The notes under the pieces: model-generated
Told to the model about the DNA's origin: nothing
What the model saw: only the letters and a program-made list of their open reading frames with translations
Databases searched by the model: none
Shown here: positions 12,634 to 24,250 of the stretch, in pieces
Position numbering within the stretch: position 1 is the stretch's first letter
Layout: the number at the start of each line of letters is the position of its first letter
Made by a program: the position numbers and the translations under genes
Assembly: GCF_016545825.1 (NCBI RefSeq)
Contig: NC_052619.1
Location: 68,086,115 to 68,150,114 of the forward strand
Source of the DNA: Eucalyptus grandis
Lineage: Eukaryota; Streptophyta; Magnoliopsida; Myrtales; Myrtaceae
Length of the DNA stretch: 64,000 bases
Reading direction: 5' to 3'

Positions 12634-14307
12634 TCAGGCAGTAGCGTGATTTTGGATCTTGTCAATGAAATTGTTGACATCCTCCAGACTTTGATTATCT
12701 GCTCAATAGAAGGGGAAAAATTAAAAAAAAAAAAAACTTAGCGCTGACATGAATCAGTAGAAAGAGAAATATATCGGGATTCTTAGAGCACGATGTTCCT
12801 ATCTCCACAGACCAGAGACAAATCCCACAAAATCACTATCGAGTTGGCAGCGACACTAACCAAGTCTGGGGATTGTGTGGTCCTCCAGGTGATGGACGAT
12901 GATTGGATCCACGAATGAATCGAGCAGAGCGATCGAGTCTGGCTTCACTAAATCATTCTCACCTAACAACACAACAATCACCTGTTAGTTTATCTGTTAA
13001 TGAGTCCATGTCGCTCATTGACCTTGCTAGTGTTTGAAGAAGTTCGATTACATTTGATTACATCACGCGGATCTTCTTGCACACCTTGATGATGATGCTA
13101 CTTCTTGTTTAGTCCCTAATTTCCGAATTCAAAGTGTAAAACAAGGATGGATTATGGTCCAAGTTCTTTTGACAGGACTGGATCGATAGCATTCTATATG
13201 AAGCTACAGCTCTAAACTCATTTAGACCTTTAGGTATAGGACAGCAGAGAAATCATCACTAATCCTACTTTTGATTGCTGAAACTTAGCCTAATGACGTC
13301 ACGCAGTTGGTTGTCACAACTAATTACAGCTAAGCCGGTGGACTAGACTTTGATACTTGTTAGCAAGTTAATTGTGATTGGATCCTAGTAGAATTGAAGA
13401 GAGCCAAGTTCAGGTAGTTACCTATAACATGAAGAGAAGGGCACTTGACAGGAGAGGAAAACGCGTTAGCTGCCAGCGGAGGCGCGCTGAATTTTGATCC
13501 GCCGAGCTTAGCCCCGGAAATTAGAATCAGAAACTTGATCTCAGGCACCTTGGTGAATACCAAGCCCTGCAAATTTCAGCATTTTGTTGATTGCAGCAAC
13601 TCAAACAAAAAGCCTTGTTGCTTCGCATTTTTCCTTTCATTTATGTGTTTGGATTTGGAATTTTTTTTGGAATAAGAAGATAGAAGTGTACCTCTGCCTG
13701 CATTCCTGGCAATGCTGCAGCTAGAACAGCTCCCTGGTAATCATGAACAAGACGATGAAGTTTTTGTTTCAGTCTCTTTCCTTTCTTATTGTGGTCGCAA
13801 ACCCTAAAAAATTTAAGAATTCCAACAACCCCCAAAAGAAAAGACGCTGCTTTGTCTTTTCATTTGACCGGACTCACCTGGGAAAAACCTAGTAAACCAT
13901 CAAAGGGACCGTTCTTCACCATGAAATCTTCAATGAAATCGATGCACTCCTTAAAGTTTTCGTACTCTGTATAATCCTGAACCCCGACACTCAAAATTCT
14001 TGTAACCGTCAAAGATCCGGGTCTCAACGATGTAGTGCAGTTATCGTTACATCAAATGGAGTCCAGATGAAACTGGAAATCTGACCTGATTACCTTGGAA
14101 CCACTCGAAGTAGGGCGGATCGAAGACGCCCTCCGCGCCAGACTTGCCCATGGATGGGTACGGGGCGTCGAGGTACACCAGATCCAGCTTCTCCAGGAGG
14201 GATTCGGGCCATTTATGCATCTGCGTCTCGAGGATCTTAGCGCTCATTCTGAACCCGTGGAGGCACAGAATCCTGGGCTTCTCAAGGGCTCGGCTTTCGG
14301 TCATCAC
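12634..14307 (-). CDS. FSH-type serine hydrolase E2, six exons, intact
   Basis: Exons 5' to 3': 14307-14086, 13976-13878, 13733-13692, 13566-13422, 12962-12861, 12698-12634 (TGA). Lengths 222, 99, 42, 145, 102 and 65 nt give 224 residues with consistent phases and GT-AG borders. FSH1-family alpha/beta hydrolases include yeast FSH1, human OVCA2 and Arabidopsis At5g65400; substrates in plants are not established. The start is KPRILCLHGFR (strand beta1), the nucleophile motif GFSQ|GA spans the exon 2-3 junction, the likely catalytic Asp is in GENDLVKP, and the His is in HHLEDHTIPRL. This last site is unusual: most copies have HHPKGHTIP, so the Gly before the catalytic His is Asp here. Expression unknown. 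Probably a cytosolic esterase. Confidence 0.9.
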
Positions 14308-16098
14308 TTTTGCTTTCTCCTACTATCCTGGAAATGAACTAGAACAGGAATTAGAGGGAAGTCTCAACTACAAAGTTAATCCTCTGGTTTTTGGCCAGTT
14401 CTCTCTATAATCCGTGTCATATAATCTGTTCAAAGTCTAACGTGTATGGATGACCCATTCGCTCCGGCTCTTAAAAAATCCCCACCAACCACACCCGCCC
14501 GCCAATAAATCTCCAGTTTGGACCCTATATGCTATTGACCAACTGGCCGGTTTACTTTTGTGATTCTCTCTTGCAACTTACAACCTGACCCTTCATTGTC
14601 TTCCCAGATGAATTTTCTGTGATACGGATTTAGGCCGACCCTATGGACCCGTCTCAAAAGACAATGCCCTCCGTGCATCGATATGACCATATAGGTTCGA
14701 TGGATATCCAAAAGCATAGAGTTTGCTAATTGTGCTGTGAAGTGCTGCAACCTTGGTGTTTAGCTTAAAAATGATTGGGGTGGTTCGCTAAAAGCCACTA
14801 TATAACGATGTGACCGCGAATGTGCTGCAGTTCTGAGGTATTTGCCAAAACAAATCATAAAAGTTGGAGCACCCTTTTCATAAGTGAAACCGTTTGGGGA
14901 AGGCTGCACCGGACAGCCTCTTGGAATGTACTGCCTACTTAGTTGGTCTTTGGGCTTATTGACCTTGCAAGACTATCGAATGAAGCTTGTTTACATTGTC
15001 GTTTGGATCTTGTTTATGCTGCACAATAATTGCTTTAAGAGATGGGGTTTCCATGACAACATAAATATAGTAACCAAGATTTTTCAAGTTATATGGCAAG
15101 CAGGCCCATCTAATAATTCAGAAAATGTAAGAGCGAAATTTCGATTTTTTTTTTTTTTTGTTTCTCAAATACAAAGAATAAAATTTACATACATATTCGT
15201 ATTCGTGTTTACATGTGCCAGCAAAAAATATTTCTGATAATATGTTGAAGATTTTGCTTGTGATAGTGATAGTATTGTTTCGTGTAGAGTGTTATTGAAC
15301 CACTTGTTACGTTAACTGTACAAGACAATTTGCCTTATCACTAGTGGTGCGCCATGTAGGATGACTAGTGATGATTGGATCGTCAAGTATGGTGGAAATT
15401 AATTGAAAGGTTTATATTGGAATTTCATATATAGATTTAAGACTAAAGTGACAAAATTTAAAAATTTAGGATTAAATTAGCGTCAATGCAATCGGTTAAA
15501 GATTGTTTGGATAATTTTCCCTATAATATTTTCAATTCTCCACGATGCAATAGAATTAAAAAAAAAAAAGTATATTAGCCAGAAAAAGACATGCTATTGT
15601 CCTAGAATATGGCTAGGTTTGACATAGAAAAACAACTTCCCATGACAATCAACTGCCTACATTTACAAGTCAGTTGGGTGAAATTGGAATATATAAGGTT
15701 TCTTATTTAAAAACTTATGTTCCTTGCATACATTCTTTAGATTTATATATGGTTAATGACGTATTTTCATAGTTAAGTGCAAAACGCATGTAGCGTAACT
15801 GTAACGACACACGGCATTTAGATCTTGTAGAGAAAAGCACCCGGTTCATATGATCTTGCTAGGACCATAATCACCGATAGAGCTTTTAGCAATGTGTTGC
15901 ACTTTTAGTGGTACTATATGTTTGGGAAATTACAAGCTACTTGATCCTTGGGAGACTTTATTTATTTTTATTTTTTTGTCTATAGAAGGAGGTACCACAT
16001 AAATATGCAAATTGTTAAGAGATGAACTTTTCCATTCCTTGCCCTTCAAGCTTTCCAGGGATTAAAGAAAGATGGTCAAATCACAAATAAATAAAGAC
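14308..16098. other. Spacer between E2 and E3
   Basis: No gene is seen. 14.43-14.9 kb matches 30.48-31.0 and 37.58-38.03 kb (5' flanks of E5 and E6). 15.1-16.0 kb matches 31.15-31.98, 42.9-43.5/44.28-44.5 and 23.2-23.7 kb (3' flanks of the E3/E7/E4 type). The weak open stretch at 14,884-15,237 is disrupted in the other copies, so I do not call it. Confidence 0.7.
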
Positions 16099-18041
16099 TC
16101 ATGTAGCAGCGAGATTCCGGATCTTCTCAATGAAATTGTTGACAATCTCGAGATTTTGATCATCTGCACAAGAGAAGAAATAAGAAGAAAACTCAGCAGC
16201 CACACGAATATGTAGAAAGCGAAACATCAATGGCATCTCAGAACATGACGTTCCCATCCCTCGATACACGGGAGATTGCTCCCGAAAAAATTACGATCGA
16301 GCGGCTGTTCACTATCTATTTTTTCCTTTCTATTAATTGATAAAAGTGAAATTAAGAACAAAAGAGGAACTGAAACAATGGGAAAAGAGAGACTGAATCA
16401 GTTGGTAGTGACACTAACCGAGACTGGGGATTGTGTGGCCGTTCGGGTGATGGATGACGTTCGGATCCACGAACGAATCGAGCAGAGCAATCGACTCCAG
16501 CTTCAGGAAATCATTCTCGCCTAACAGCACAACAATCACTCCTTAATTTTATCAGTTAACGAGGCTATGATGCGTACCACTTAATCTATTATCTCTTTCT
16601 TAGTTGGCTAATTGACCTTGCCAGTGTTTGAGGAAGCTTGAATACATTATGTGGATCTTCTTGCACACCTTGATGTTGACACTTTTTGTTTAGTCCCTAA
16701 TCTCCGGATTCAAAGTGTAAAACAAGGATGGATTATGGTCCAAGTTCATTTGACAGATAGCATTCTATGTGAAGCTGCAATTCTGAACTCATTTAGACCT
16801 TTATGTACAGCACAGAAAAATCATCACTGATCCTACTTTTGGTTGCTGAAATTTAGCCTAACGATGTCATGTGGTGGTTGTAACAACTAATTACAGCTAA
16901 CAATCGTCATGGTCAGGAGATGTCGGACTAGACTTTGAAACTTGTAAGCAAGTTAATGGTGATTGGATCGTAGTAGAATCAAAAAGAGCTAAGTTCAGGT
17001 AGTTACCTATAACATGAAGAGAGGGGCACTTGACAGGACAGGAAAACGCGTTAGCTGCCAGCGGAGGTGCGCCGAATTTCGATCCACCGAACTTAGCCCC
17101 AGAAGTTAAAATCAGAAACTTGATCTTGGGCACTTTCGTGAGTACCAGTCCCTGCAAATTTAAGCATTTTGTTGATTGCGGCAACTCGATCAGAAAGTCC
17201 TGTTGCTTTTCATTTTTCCTTTCATTTATTTGTTTTGATTTGGAATTTTTGTTGGAATATGAAGATAGATAGAAGTGTACCTCTGCCTGCATTCCTGGCA
17301 ATGCTGCGGCTAGCGTAGCTCCCTGGTAATCAAAACAGGAAAATCTTGTAAACATGGGGATGGAGTTTTTATTAGTCTGTCTCTTTTTTTCTTCTTGTGG
17401 CCTCAAACCTCAAAATTTAATAATTCGAACAAACCCTCAAAAGAAAAGATGCTGCTTTGTCTTTTCATTTGACCGGACTCACCTGGGAAAAACCCAGTAA
17501 ACCATCAAAGGGACCGTTCTTCACCATGAAATCTTCAATGAAAGTGATGCACTCTTCAAAGTTCTCGTATTCTGTAAAATCCTGGAACCCCAACACTCTC
17601 AATTATCAGCTCGATGAATTTCCCAATTTTTTTCTGCTAAGAACCCATTTGGTGCAGCTATAGCTGCACCGTGCTACAATCGTGCCGTGACATTTCTTGG
17701 CGCCATGTGTGGCTCACAAGCATTCCAAGTTGTCAATAGTTTTTGAAGATCTGGGTTGCAACCATGAAGCACAGTTATAGTTACACCACATGGAGTCCAG
17801 ATGAAAATGGAAATCTGACCTGATTGGCTTGGAACCACTCGAAGTAAGGCGGATCGAAGATGCCCTCCACACTGGACTGGCCCATGGACGGGTACGGGGC
17901 GTCGAGGTACACCAGATCCAGCTTCTCCAGGATGGAGTCGGGCCATTTATGGATCTGCGTCTCGAGGATCTTAGCGCTCGTTCTGAACCCGTGGAGGCAC
18001 AGAATCCTGGGCTTTTCATGGGTTCGGCTTTTGGTCATCAC
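16099..18041 (-). CDS. FSH-type serine hydrolase E3, six exons, intact
   Basis: Exons: 18041-17820, 17581-17483, 17322-17281, 17151-17007, 16520-16419, 16163-16099 (TGA), in total 224 residues. Exon lengths and phases are identical to E2. Nucleophile GFSQ|GA (residues about 105-109), Asp in GENDFLKLES, His in HHPNGHTIPSL. Substitutions relative to E7 include Lys-Gly to Asn-Gly before the His and IPRL to IPSL. The 5' flank is shared with E7. The terminal exon and exon 5 are nearly identical to the E4 fragment at 23.8-24.2 kb. Same inferred role as E2: a small alpha/beta hydrolase with unknown substrate. Confidence 0.9.
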
Positions 18042-18529
18042 TTTCTCCTACTATCGTGGAATTGAACTAGAGCAGGAATTGGAGAGGAATCTCAACTACA
18101 AAATTAATCCTCTGGTTTTTGGCCAGTTCTTTCTGTAGTCCATGTGATATAATCTGTTCAAAGCCCAACCTGTATGGTCAGTTCTTAAAGAATCCCCACC
18201 AACCACAGCCACCAGCAAATCTCGAGTTTGGACCTTAGTGCTATTGACCAACCGGCCAAACCTGTGCTTCTCTGCCCTTCACTTGCAACTTGACCCTTCA
18301 GTATCTTTACCAAATCAAAATCGTGTGATTTCGGTTCATGCTATGTCCGACAAGTTTGCTTTCCACATAGGACTGGCCTAGAACTCGCGCTTCGTGGGTG
18401 TGGAGCAGAGCGGGCATCTTCAATTGAAGTCTCATCAGAACATGAAACGAAAATCAGAAACAAAAAAGAAAGTTAATTAATTGTGTTGCCACGAATAACT
18501 TTGTTTGTGCTAAAGATAGTAGTTTGTGG

Positions 18530-18570
18530 GCTCAGCTTTCGGCCGTGGCTTTCGCTTTCTCTACTATCTT
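18530..18570 (-). pseudogene. Relic of FSH exon 1 start (first codons only)
   Basis: The sequence around ggctcagctttcggccgtgg matches the E5 start region on the minus strand, but the ATG has become ACG and the match ends after a few codons. Equivalent relics lie at 39.66 and 47.3 kb. Confidence 0.55.
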
Positions 18571-18849
18571 GGGGCTGGAATACATCAGGAACTTGAAAGG
18601 AGTCTCACCTAAAAGTTGACTCTTCTGGTTTTTGGCTAGTTATCTCTATAGGCCCTTTGAATTAATCTGTTCATATCTCAACTTGTACTCATGACCCATT
18701 TACTTCGGTCAGTTTAACTTGTGCTTCTCTAGTTTAACTTGTTAATATATGTCTCGAGTTTAAGCTTATTGAATGAATCTGACCCCAATTTATTTGCATG
18801 TTAACTCGGTAGATCAAAGTTCAAGATTGGATCTTGCATAATGCAGAAA

Positions 18850-20402
18850 CCTCATTCATATTGGTGGCGTGATCTTGAATGTAATTTATTTCCTTTACAA
18901 GCTGTAGTCGGCGAAGAAAGCGAAAAATTATATATACGCACGAGTTGGTTTCTACATTGAAGTCAGCAAGGAAAATAAATTTGAGGAGAGTTGACCGTGG
19001 ATTTTTTTTCCCACGTTGGACTCGGTTTCATGAAGGGTTTTGTTTCTTTTGTATATTACAAATACGGGCTGAATAATTGCTGGAATTTGGGCGCGCCGTT
19101 GTTGATTTGCCGTGAGTGCTTGCTCGTGAAGGCGGTCTTCGTGCTGCTGCGGTTGATGTATAAAGGTCTTCTTGAAGCGCGGTCTGTATACAAATGCTTG
19201 GTAGGCAAAGACGTGCAGAGAAAACTCTTAACTTACATTAATCAAGTTAGTGTTTGTAGCCGTGAAATCTTGTGGTAAAATTTGTGAATTTCTTTATGAG
19301 ATTGAGAGATTATTTCGTAAGAAATTTCGAAGTTAAATATTGCGTGAGTTATTAGAAGTAATTGGGGCTTCGAAAATATCGAGAGTATTTGAGTAATTCG
19401 AGTGTCTAATCTCCATTGTATCGCTTTATTTATAGCAAATTCGTCGCTACTCTCCCATGGATATAGTTCTCTATAATTGAATCACGTAAATCTAGTATCT
19501 GATTTATTTTCTTGTTCCGTCTATTTTATTATTCCATAGCTCGCTTTTCACAATAATTGGTATCAAAACTAGACTTGATAGAGTTGAAAAGAATTGATGG
19601 CAACAGAAGAAGGAAAAGTGAGAATTGAAAGATTTGATGGGAATGATTTTAATTTCTAAAAGATGTAGATTGAAGGTTATCCATACTAGATAAATCTGCA
19701 CTTGCTCCTATCTAGGGAGAAGCTAGAGATGATGAAGGAAGCTTATTGAGATTTGTTGGATGGACGAGTTATGGGTTTTATTCGATAGACGTTGGCTCGT
19801 AACGTCACATTTAACATCGTGAAGAGGGAGACCACTGCTGATTTGATAAAAGTCCCGTTGGATAAGTACGAGAAACCCTCTGCAATCAACAATGTTTATT
19901 TGATGCGACGTTTGTTTAATTTAAAAATGAGTAAAGCATCAGTTATAGATCATGTCAATAAATTTAATGTGATTATTAAAGATGAGCGAAGGTGTGTTAA
20001 TTGCAAATCATATAAATAAATTCAATGTGATTATTAGTCAATTGAGTTTAGTTGAGATTGACTTTAAAGATGAGGTACGTGCTTTAATTCTATTATCTTC
20101 ATTGTCTGATAGTTAGAATATTGCTATTATTGCTGTTAGTAATTCTTCTGGTTTGACGTTTAAGGGGCTTTGAGATTTAATTCTAAATGAAGACATTCGT
20201 AGAAGAAAATCTGGCTAGCCTATATATGTTACTTTAGTAGGTGAAAATAGAAGAAAATCTAGAACACATGTTAGTAGGAGTAATACTAACATGAACAGGT
20301 GTAACCAGTTTAGGACTAGTAATGATGTCCGTTGAAGTTATGGCAAAAATGGGCATCGAAATGGGCATCTTAGAAAGAATTGTCTTAAGTTAAAAAAACG
20401 AA
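18850..20402 (+). mobile_element. Copia retrotransposon remnant: LTR 3' part, primer-binding site, gag
   Basis: Order on the plus strand: LTR-like leader containing ccgtggattttttttcccac, then a primer-binding site tggtatcaaaac (19558-19569, close to initiator tRNA-Met complement), then a gag start at ATG 19597 (MATEEGKVRIERFDGNDFNF). Stops occur soon after, but the UBN2-type gag remains readable (LARNVTFNIV, DKYEKPSAINNVYLMRRLFNLKM, IDHVNKFNVI). A degenerate zinc knuckle (SYGKNGHRNGHLRKN) lies near 20,335-20,385. The sequence then runs into a MULE-like end. A second copy is at 40.0-42.9 kb. Confidence 0.85.
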
Positions 20403-21195
20403 AATGGTAAGGAAATTAAGTGCCAAACAGTTAAAGTGCCAAAAGTTAAAAAAGTGATACTTAAATATTAAAATTAGAGCAAATGAATTAGTTAAGTACC
20501 AACAAAAGAAAAATCGATCAAAATCTTTGAAGTAATAATTTTCCAGTAAGGCAAGTGCAAAACGACGTCATTTTTTACATGCTGACGTGGCTAAACAAGT
20601 GTAAAACTGACGTCGTTTTGGTGCTGACATTTGACGTGGGTAAATAATTGATATAAAAATTAATTAAATTTAATTTAATACCATTTTTTTAAAACAAAAA
20701 GAAGGAAGATGATAAACAGTGGCAAGTTGTTAAGGAATCAACCCTTGCAGTCGTTGTCGGGACGGGCCTACGACAATGGGGGAAGAGTCTACCAGCAACC
20801 CCGGTGATAGAAGGCAAGGGCCTATGAGCCCTCACCTAGATCTGGGGCAAGGGTCACGGCCCTCCTCAAAACATAGCGAGGGTCAGCATGACCCTCGCCT
20901 GGCCTAGCCTGCTGGAGCGACCCCTCAACAAGCAACGCCCTTGGCCCGATCAAGCAAGGATCGGCCTTCATTGAATCTAGGGGAGGGTTGCGACCCTTGC
21001 CCTAAATCTGGGCGAGGGCTTACAAGCCCTCACCTCCGATCAACTAGGGTTGTGGGGCCCTAGCCCCCCCACCCCCATGACGGTGGGGAGGCGGCGGCAA
21101 GGAGCGGGCTGTCAGTCACCCGCAACTATTCATCTTCTTCCTTCCTCTTTTTTTTTTTTTTTTTTAAATAAAAATTTAATTTAATTAATTTTTAG
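20403..21195. mobile_element. MULE-like element, left end and GC-rich core
   Basis: Starts after taaggaaatta exactly as the complete element at 41,286 does and shares its left end (agtgcc...aagtgccaaaagttaaaaaag) and its GC-rich core with repeated 'gggcgagggcttacaagccctcacc' phrases (20.75-21.1 kb). The matching right end is not seen, so the insertion is truncated or rearranged here. Confidence 0.65.
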
Positions 21196-23190
21196 TATTA
21201 ATTTTTACTCTAAAGATTAATTTCAACATTTTCGAGGAAATTTAATTTTTAAGATTTTTAGATTTTTCTATTCTTAAAAAAATCGAAATTTTAAAAAATT
21301 TTTAAATTTTTTTAAAAGTCAAATTTTTTAATGTTTTCTGAGTTTTTGAATTTTCGGAAAATTTTTTGATTTTTATTATTTTTCGAAATTTTTGATTTTT
21401 TTGAAAACTTTTGAATTCTTGAAATTTTTAATATTTAATATTATTATATTCGGATATAGGGTTCGGATCGGGTAGATCCGATCCTGCCATTGACCCGACC
21501 CAAAACCAGATTCGACCCTATCGGGTCGAAAAAGAAAATAAGATTTTTAATTATTTTTTTTTTAGTTTTTTTTTTTTTTTTTTAATTTTCCTTTTTTGGC
21601 TTCTTCTATGTTTTGTCTTTTTCCCTGCACCGAACGTCTGCCCCCCCCCGTCTTTTCCACCTTTCTATTTTTTTTTTTCATTACTCTTTTTATTTCTTTT
21701 ATTTCTTGTTTTTCTTTAAATCTTTTTTAGGTCGTCTTCTTCCCTGGTCTTTTTCACCTTCGTGTTTGCCCACTGTACGCTCGAAGCTTCTTTTCCCAAA
21801 ACATGGCCTCATCGAGACTCAGCCAAACAACAACCCAGTCCGGAACAACCGGCGACCCTTCCACCGCCGAACTTCCGTCGGCCACTAGTTGGCCGGAGAT
21901 CGTCACCATCATCGGCTGAGCATACCCTCCTCGGCCAAACACCGAGCAAGCAACAACGACGAATGGGAACGTAGCGAACGACCACACGACCGACGTCCAG
22001 GGTCACCCAACACCGCCGGAACATCACAAAAGAGCGAGACACGCCTGGACAACTCGATTTCAGTCAAAGACAAAACCACGGAGACTGGATCTCGTTGTGG
22101 CATTCTATCAAACAGGTGGAGGGCGCTCCCGAATCACATGGTTTCTATCTCAACTAGGACCCAAACCCAAACCGAGAGTCTCACCAACAAACAATAAAAC
22201 ATACAGCAACCAAAGAGGGAGTGGACAAGGCCGGAGTTTACGCAAACCAGTCGAACACAACTCCGGCCCGAGATGCACAGAACAGGGTGAAAACAGGGCG
22301 CGAGGACCTACCGGATTCGACTTGAGGACGTTGGCCGAGGGGTCGTCCGGCGGGGCTCGCACGCAGCTGAAGCGATGACTGAAGCTCCCTTGCTCTCCCT
22401 TAGTCGCTTCCTCGTTCGGACTTCTTCTCCCTCTCGGTTTCTCTCTGGTTCCTCTCAGCTCCTCCTCAGCTCTCTCGGTTTCTCATAGTTCAAGAAGAAG
22501 GGCGTCGGGGAGCCCGATTCCGTGCACGGTACGAGCCTCTCTTTGGCTCTTTACCCTCTCTCAAGTACTTCTCTCGCTCCAGCTCTCACTCTCGAGCACC
22601 TCTCTCGCTCAAGCTCTCCCTCTTTTCTCCTGTCTCTGCCGGTTCTCCGTTTTCTTTGGTTTTCTCCCTCTGTGTGCCCGATGCTCTCCTTTCTCGTCTT
22701 CCTCTCTTTTTTCTCGCTCCAGCCCGTGTTTTCTGTCTTGCCCTCCTGTTTTTTTTTTCTTTTTACTGAGCTCTTCAAGATCAACGGTCGGTGTGTCTGG
22801 TTCTTGCCTCGCCAGCCGGTCGCCCCGCCTGCTCCTCGATCTTCCTGCTCTCGCTGTGCTGCTGCAGCTTCTACTGCTCCATCTTTTCTGTTCTTGCAGG
22901 TCTTTTTCAGCGAAGACCAGCAGGAGGGGGGAAGAAAGCTGGGCACGAGCCGAGCCGAGCCGAGCCGAGGAGAAAGAAGAGGAAGATGGGCTGCGCGTGG
23001 GCCACGCAAGGGAGAAAAGAAGATGGGCCGCGCAAGGGCCTGCGCGTGGGGAAAAAAGAAAGAGAGAATGGCCTCTCTTCGTTTTCGTTATTCTTATTAT
23101 TATTATTAATAATTTTTTTTGGTTTTTTTTGGTTTTTTTTTTTTTGGCGTTTAATCCCTAATCTTTTACACGATTAAATCCTAAATGAAG
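21196..23190. other. Unclassified, probably repetitive block with GC-rich segment
   Basis: 21.2-21.45 kb is a poly(A/T) region of short Phe/Lys-type repeats. 21.6-23.1 kb is GC-rich with long pyrimidine runs (22.38-22.77 kb) and a pentamer microsatellite (gagcc units, about 22,949-22,970). Several long frames are open on both strands (up to 195 codons at 22,522-23,109), which is a base-composition effect: none shows a domain. The block lies between a Copia/MULE relic and the E4 flank. An LTR or part of a Gypsy element is possible, but no LTR pair is visible. Confidence 0.4.
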
Positions 23191-23767
23191 TGGCAAAATT
23201 TAGGAGCCAACAAAAGACATATCCTATTGTCCTAGAAGATGGCTGGGTTTGACTTAGAGATAGGTTTGGCTCTTTCCATGATGTTGTCCTTAAAGCAACT
23301 TCCTATGGATACTAATCAATTGTAGATTACCTATATTTATGAGTTAGTTGGGCGAAATTGGAATATATAAGGTTTCTTATTTAAAAACTTATGTTCCTTG
23401 CATACATTCTTTAGATTTATATATGGTTAATGACATATTTTCATAGTTAAGTGTAAAATGCATGTAGTATAACTGTAACAGAACACGGCATTTAGATCTT
23501 GTAGCAAAAAGCACCTGGTTCATGTGATCTTGCTAGGACCATAATTACTAATAGAGCTTTTAGCAATGTGTTGCACTTTTAGTGGTACTATATGTTTGGG
23601 AAATTACAAGCTACTTCATCCATGGGAGACTTTTTTTTTTTTTTTTGTCTATAGAAGGAGGTACCACATAAATATACAAATTGTTAAGAGATGAACTTTT
23701 CCATTCCTTGCCCTTCAAGCTTTCTAGGGATTAAAGAAAGATGGTCAAATCACAAATAAATAAAGAC

Positions 23768-24191
23768 TCATGTAGCAGGGAGATTCTGGATCTTCTCAAT
23801 GAAATTGATGACAATCTCGAGGTTTTGATCATCTGCATAAGAGAAGAAACGAGAAGAAAACTCAGCGGCCACACGAATATGTAGAAAGCGAAACATCTAT
23901 GGCATCTCAGAACATGACGTTCCCATCCCTCGATACACGGGAGATTGCTCCCGAAAAAATTACGATCGAGCGGCTGTTCACTATCTATTTTTTCCTTTCT
24001 ATTGATTGATAAAAAGGTGAAATTAAGAACAAAAGAGGAACTGAAACAATGAGAAAAGAGAGACTGAATGAGTTGGTAGTGACACTAACCGAGACTGGGG
24101 ATTGTGTGGCCGTTCGGGTGATGGATGACGTTGGGATCCACGAACGAATCGAGCAGAGCAATCGACTCCAGCTTCAGGAAATCATTCTCCC
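23768..24191 (-). pseudogene. FSH serine hydrolase fragment E4 (exons 5 and 6 only)
   Basis: Exon 6 23832-23768 (DDQNLEIVINFIEKI..., TGA) and exon 5 24191-24090 are open and nearly identical to E3. About 50 bases upstream of exon 5 the intron sequence stops at about 24,240 and gives way to IMPACT intron sequence, so exons 1-4 are lacking. The flank 23.2-23.77 kb matches the E3 3' flank. This is a rearrangement breakpoint, not a gene. Confidence 0.85.
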
Positions 24192-24250
24192 CTATTAGCA
24201 CAACAATCACTTCTTAATTTTATCAGTTAACGAGGCCATGGTGAACAGAG

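Noticed and set aside
14095..14337. Plus-strand open frames opposite FSH exon 1, seen in every copy (for example 14095, 17829, 35792, 46575)
   Set aside because: These are shadows of the minus-strand exon 1, which carries the family signature and splice borders.
19500..19560. Possible complete Copia element with paired LTRs
   Set aside because: Only a leader, primer-binding site and partial gag are present; no matching 3' LTR could be found near either Copia copy.
22522..23177. Long overlapping open frames (195, 152, 128 and 122 codons) on both strands
   Set aside because: They lie in a GC- and pyrimidine-rich, low-complexity stretch; all are Ser/Leu/Arg-rich with no domain, and opposite-strand frames are equally open.
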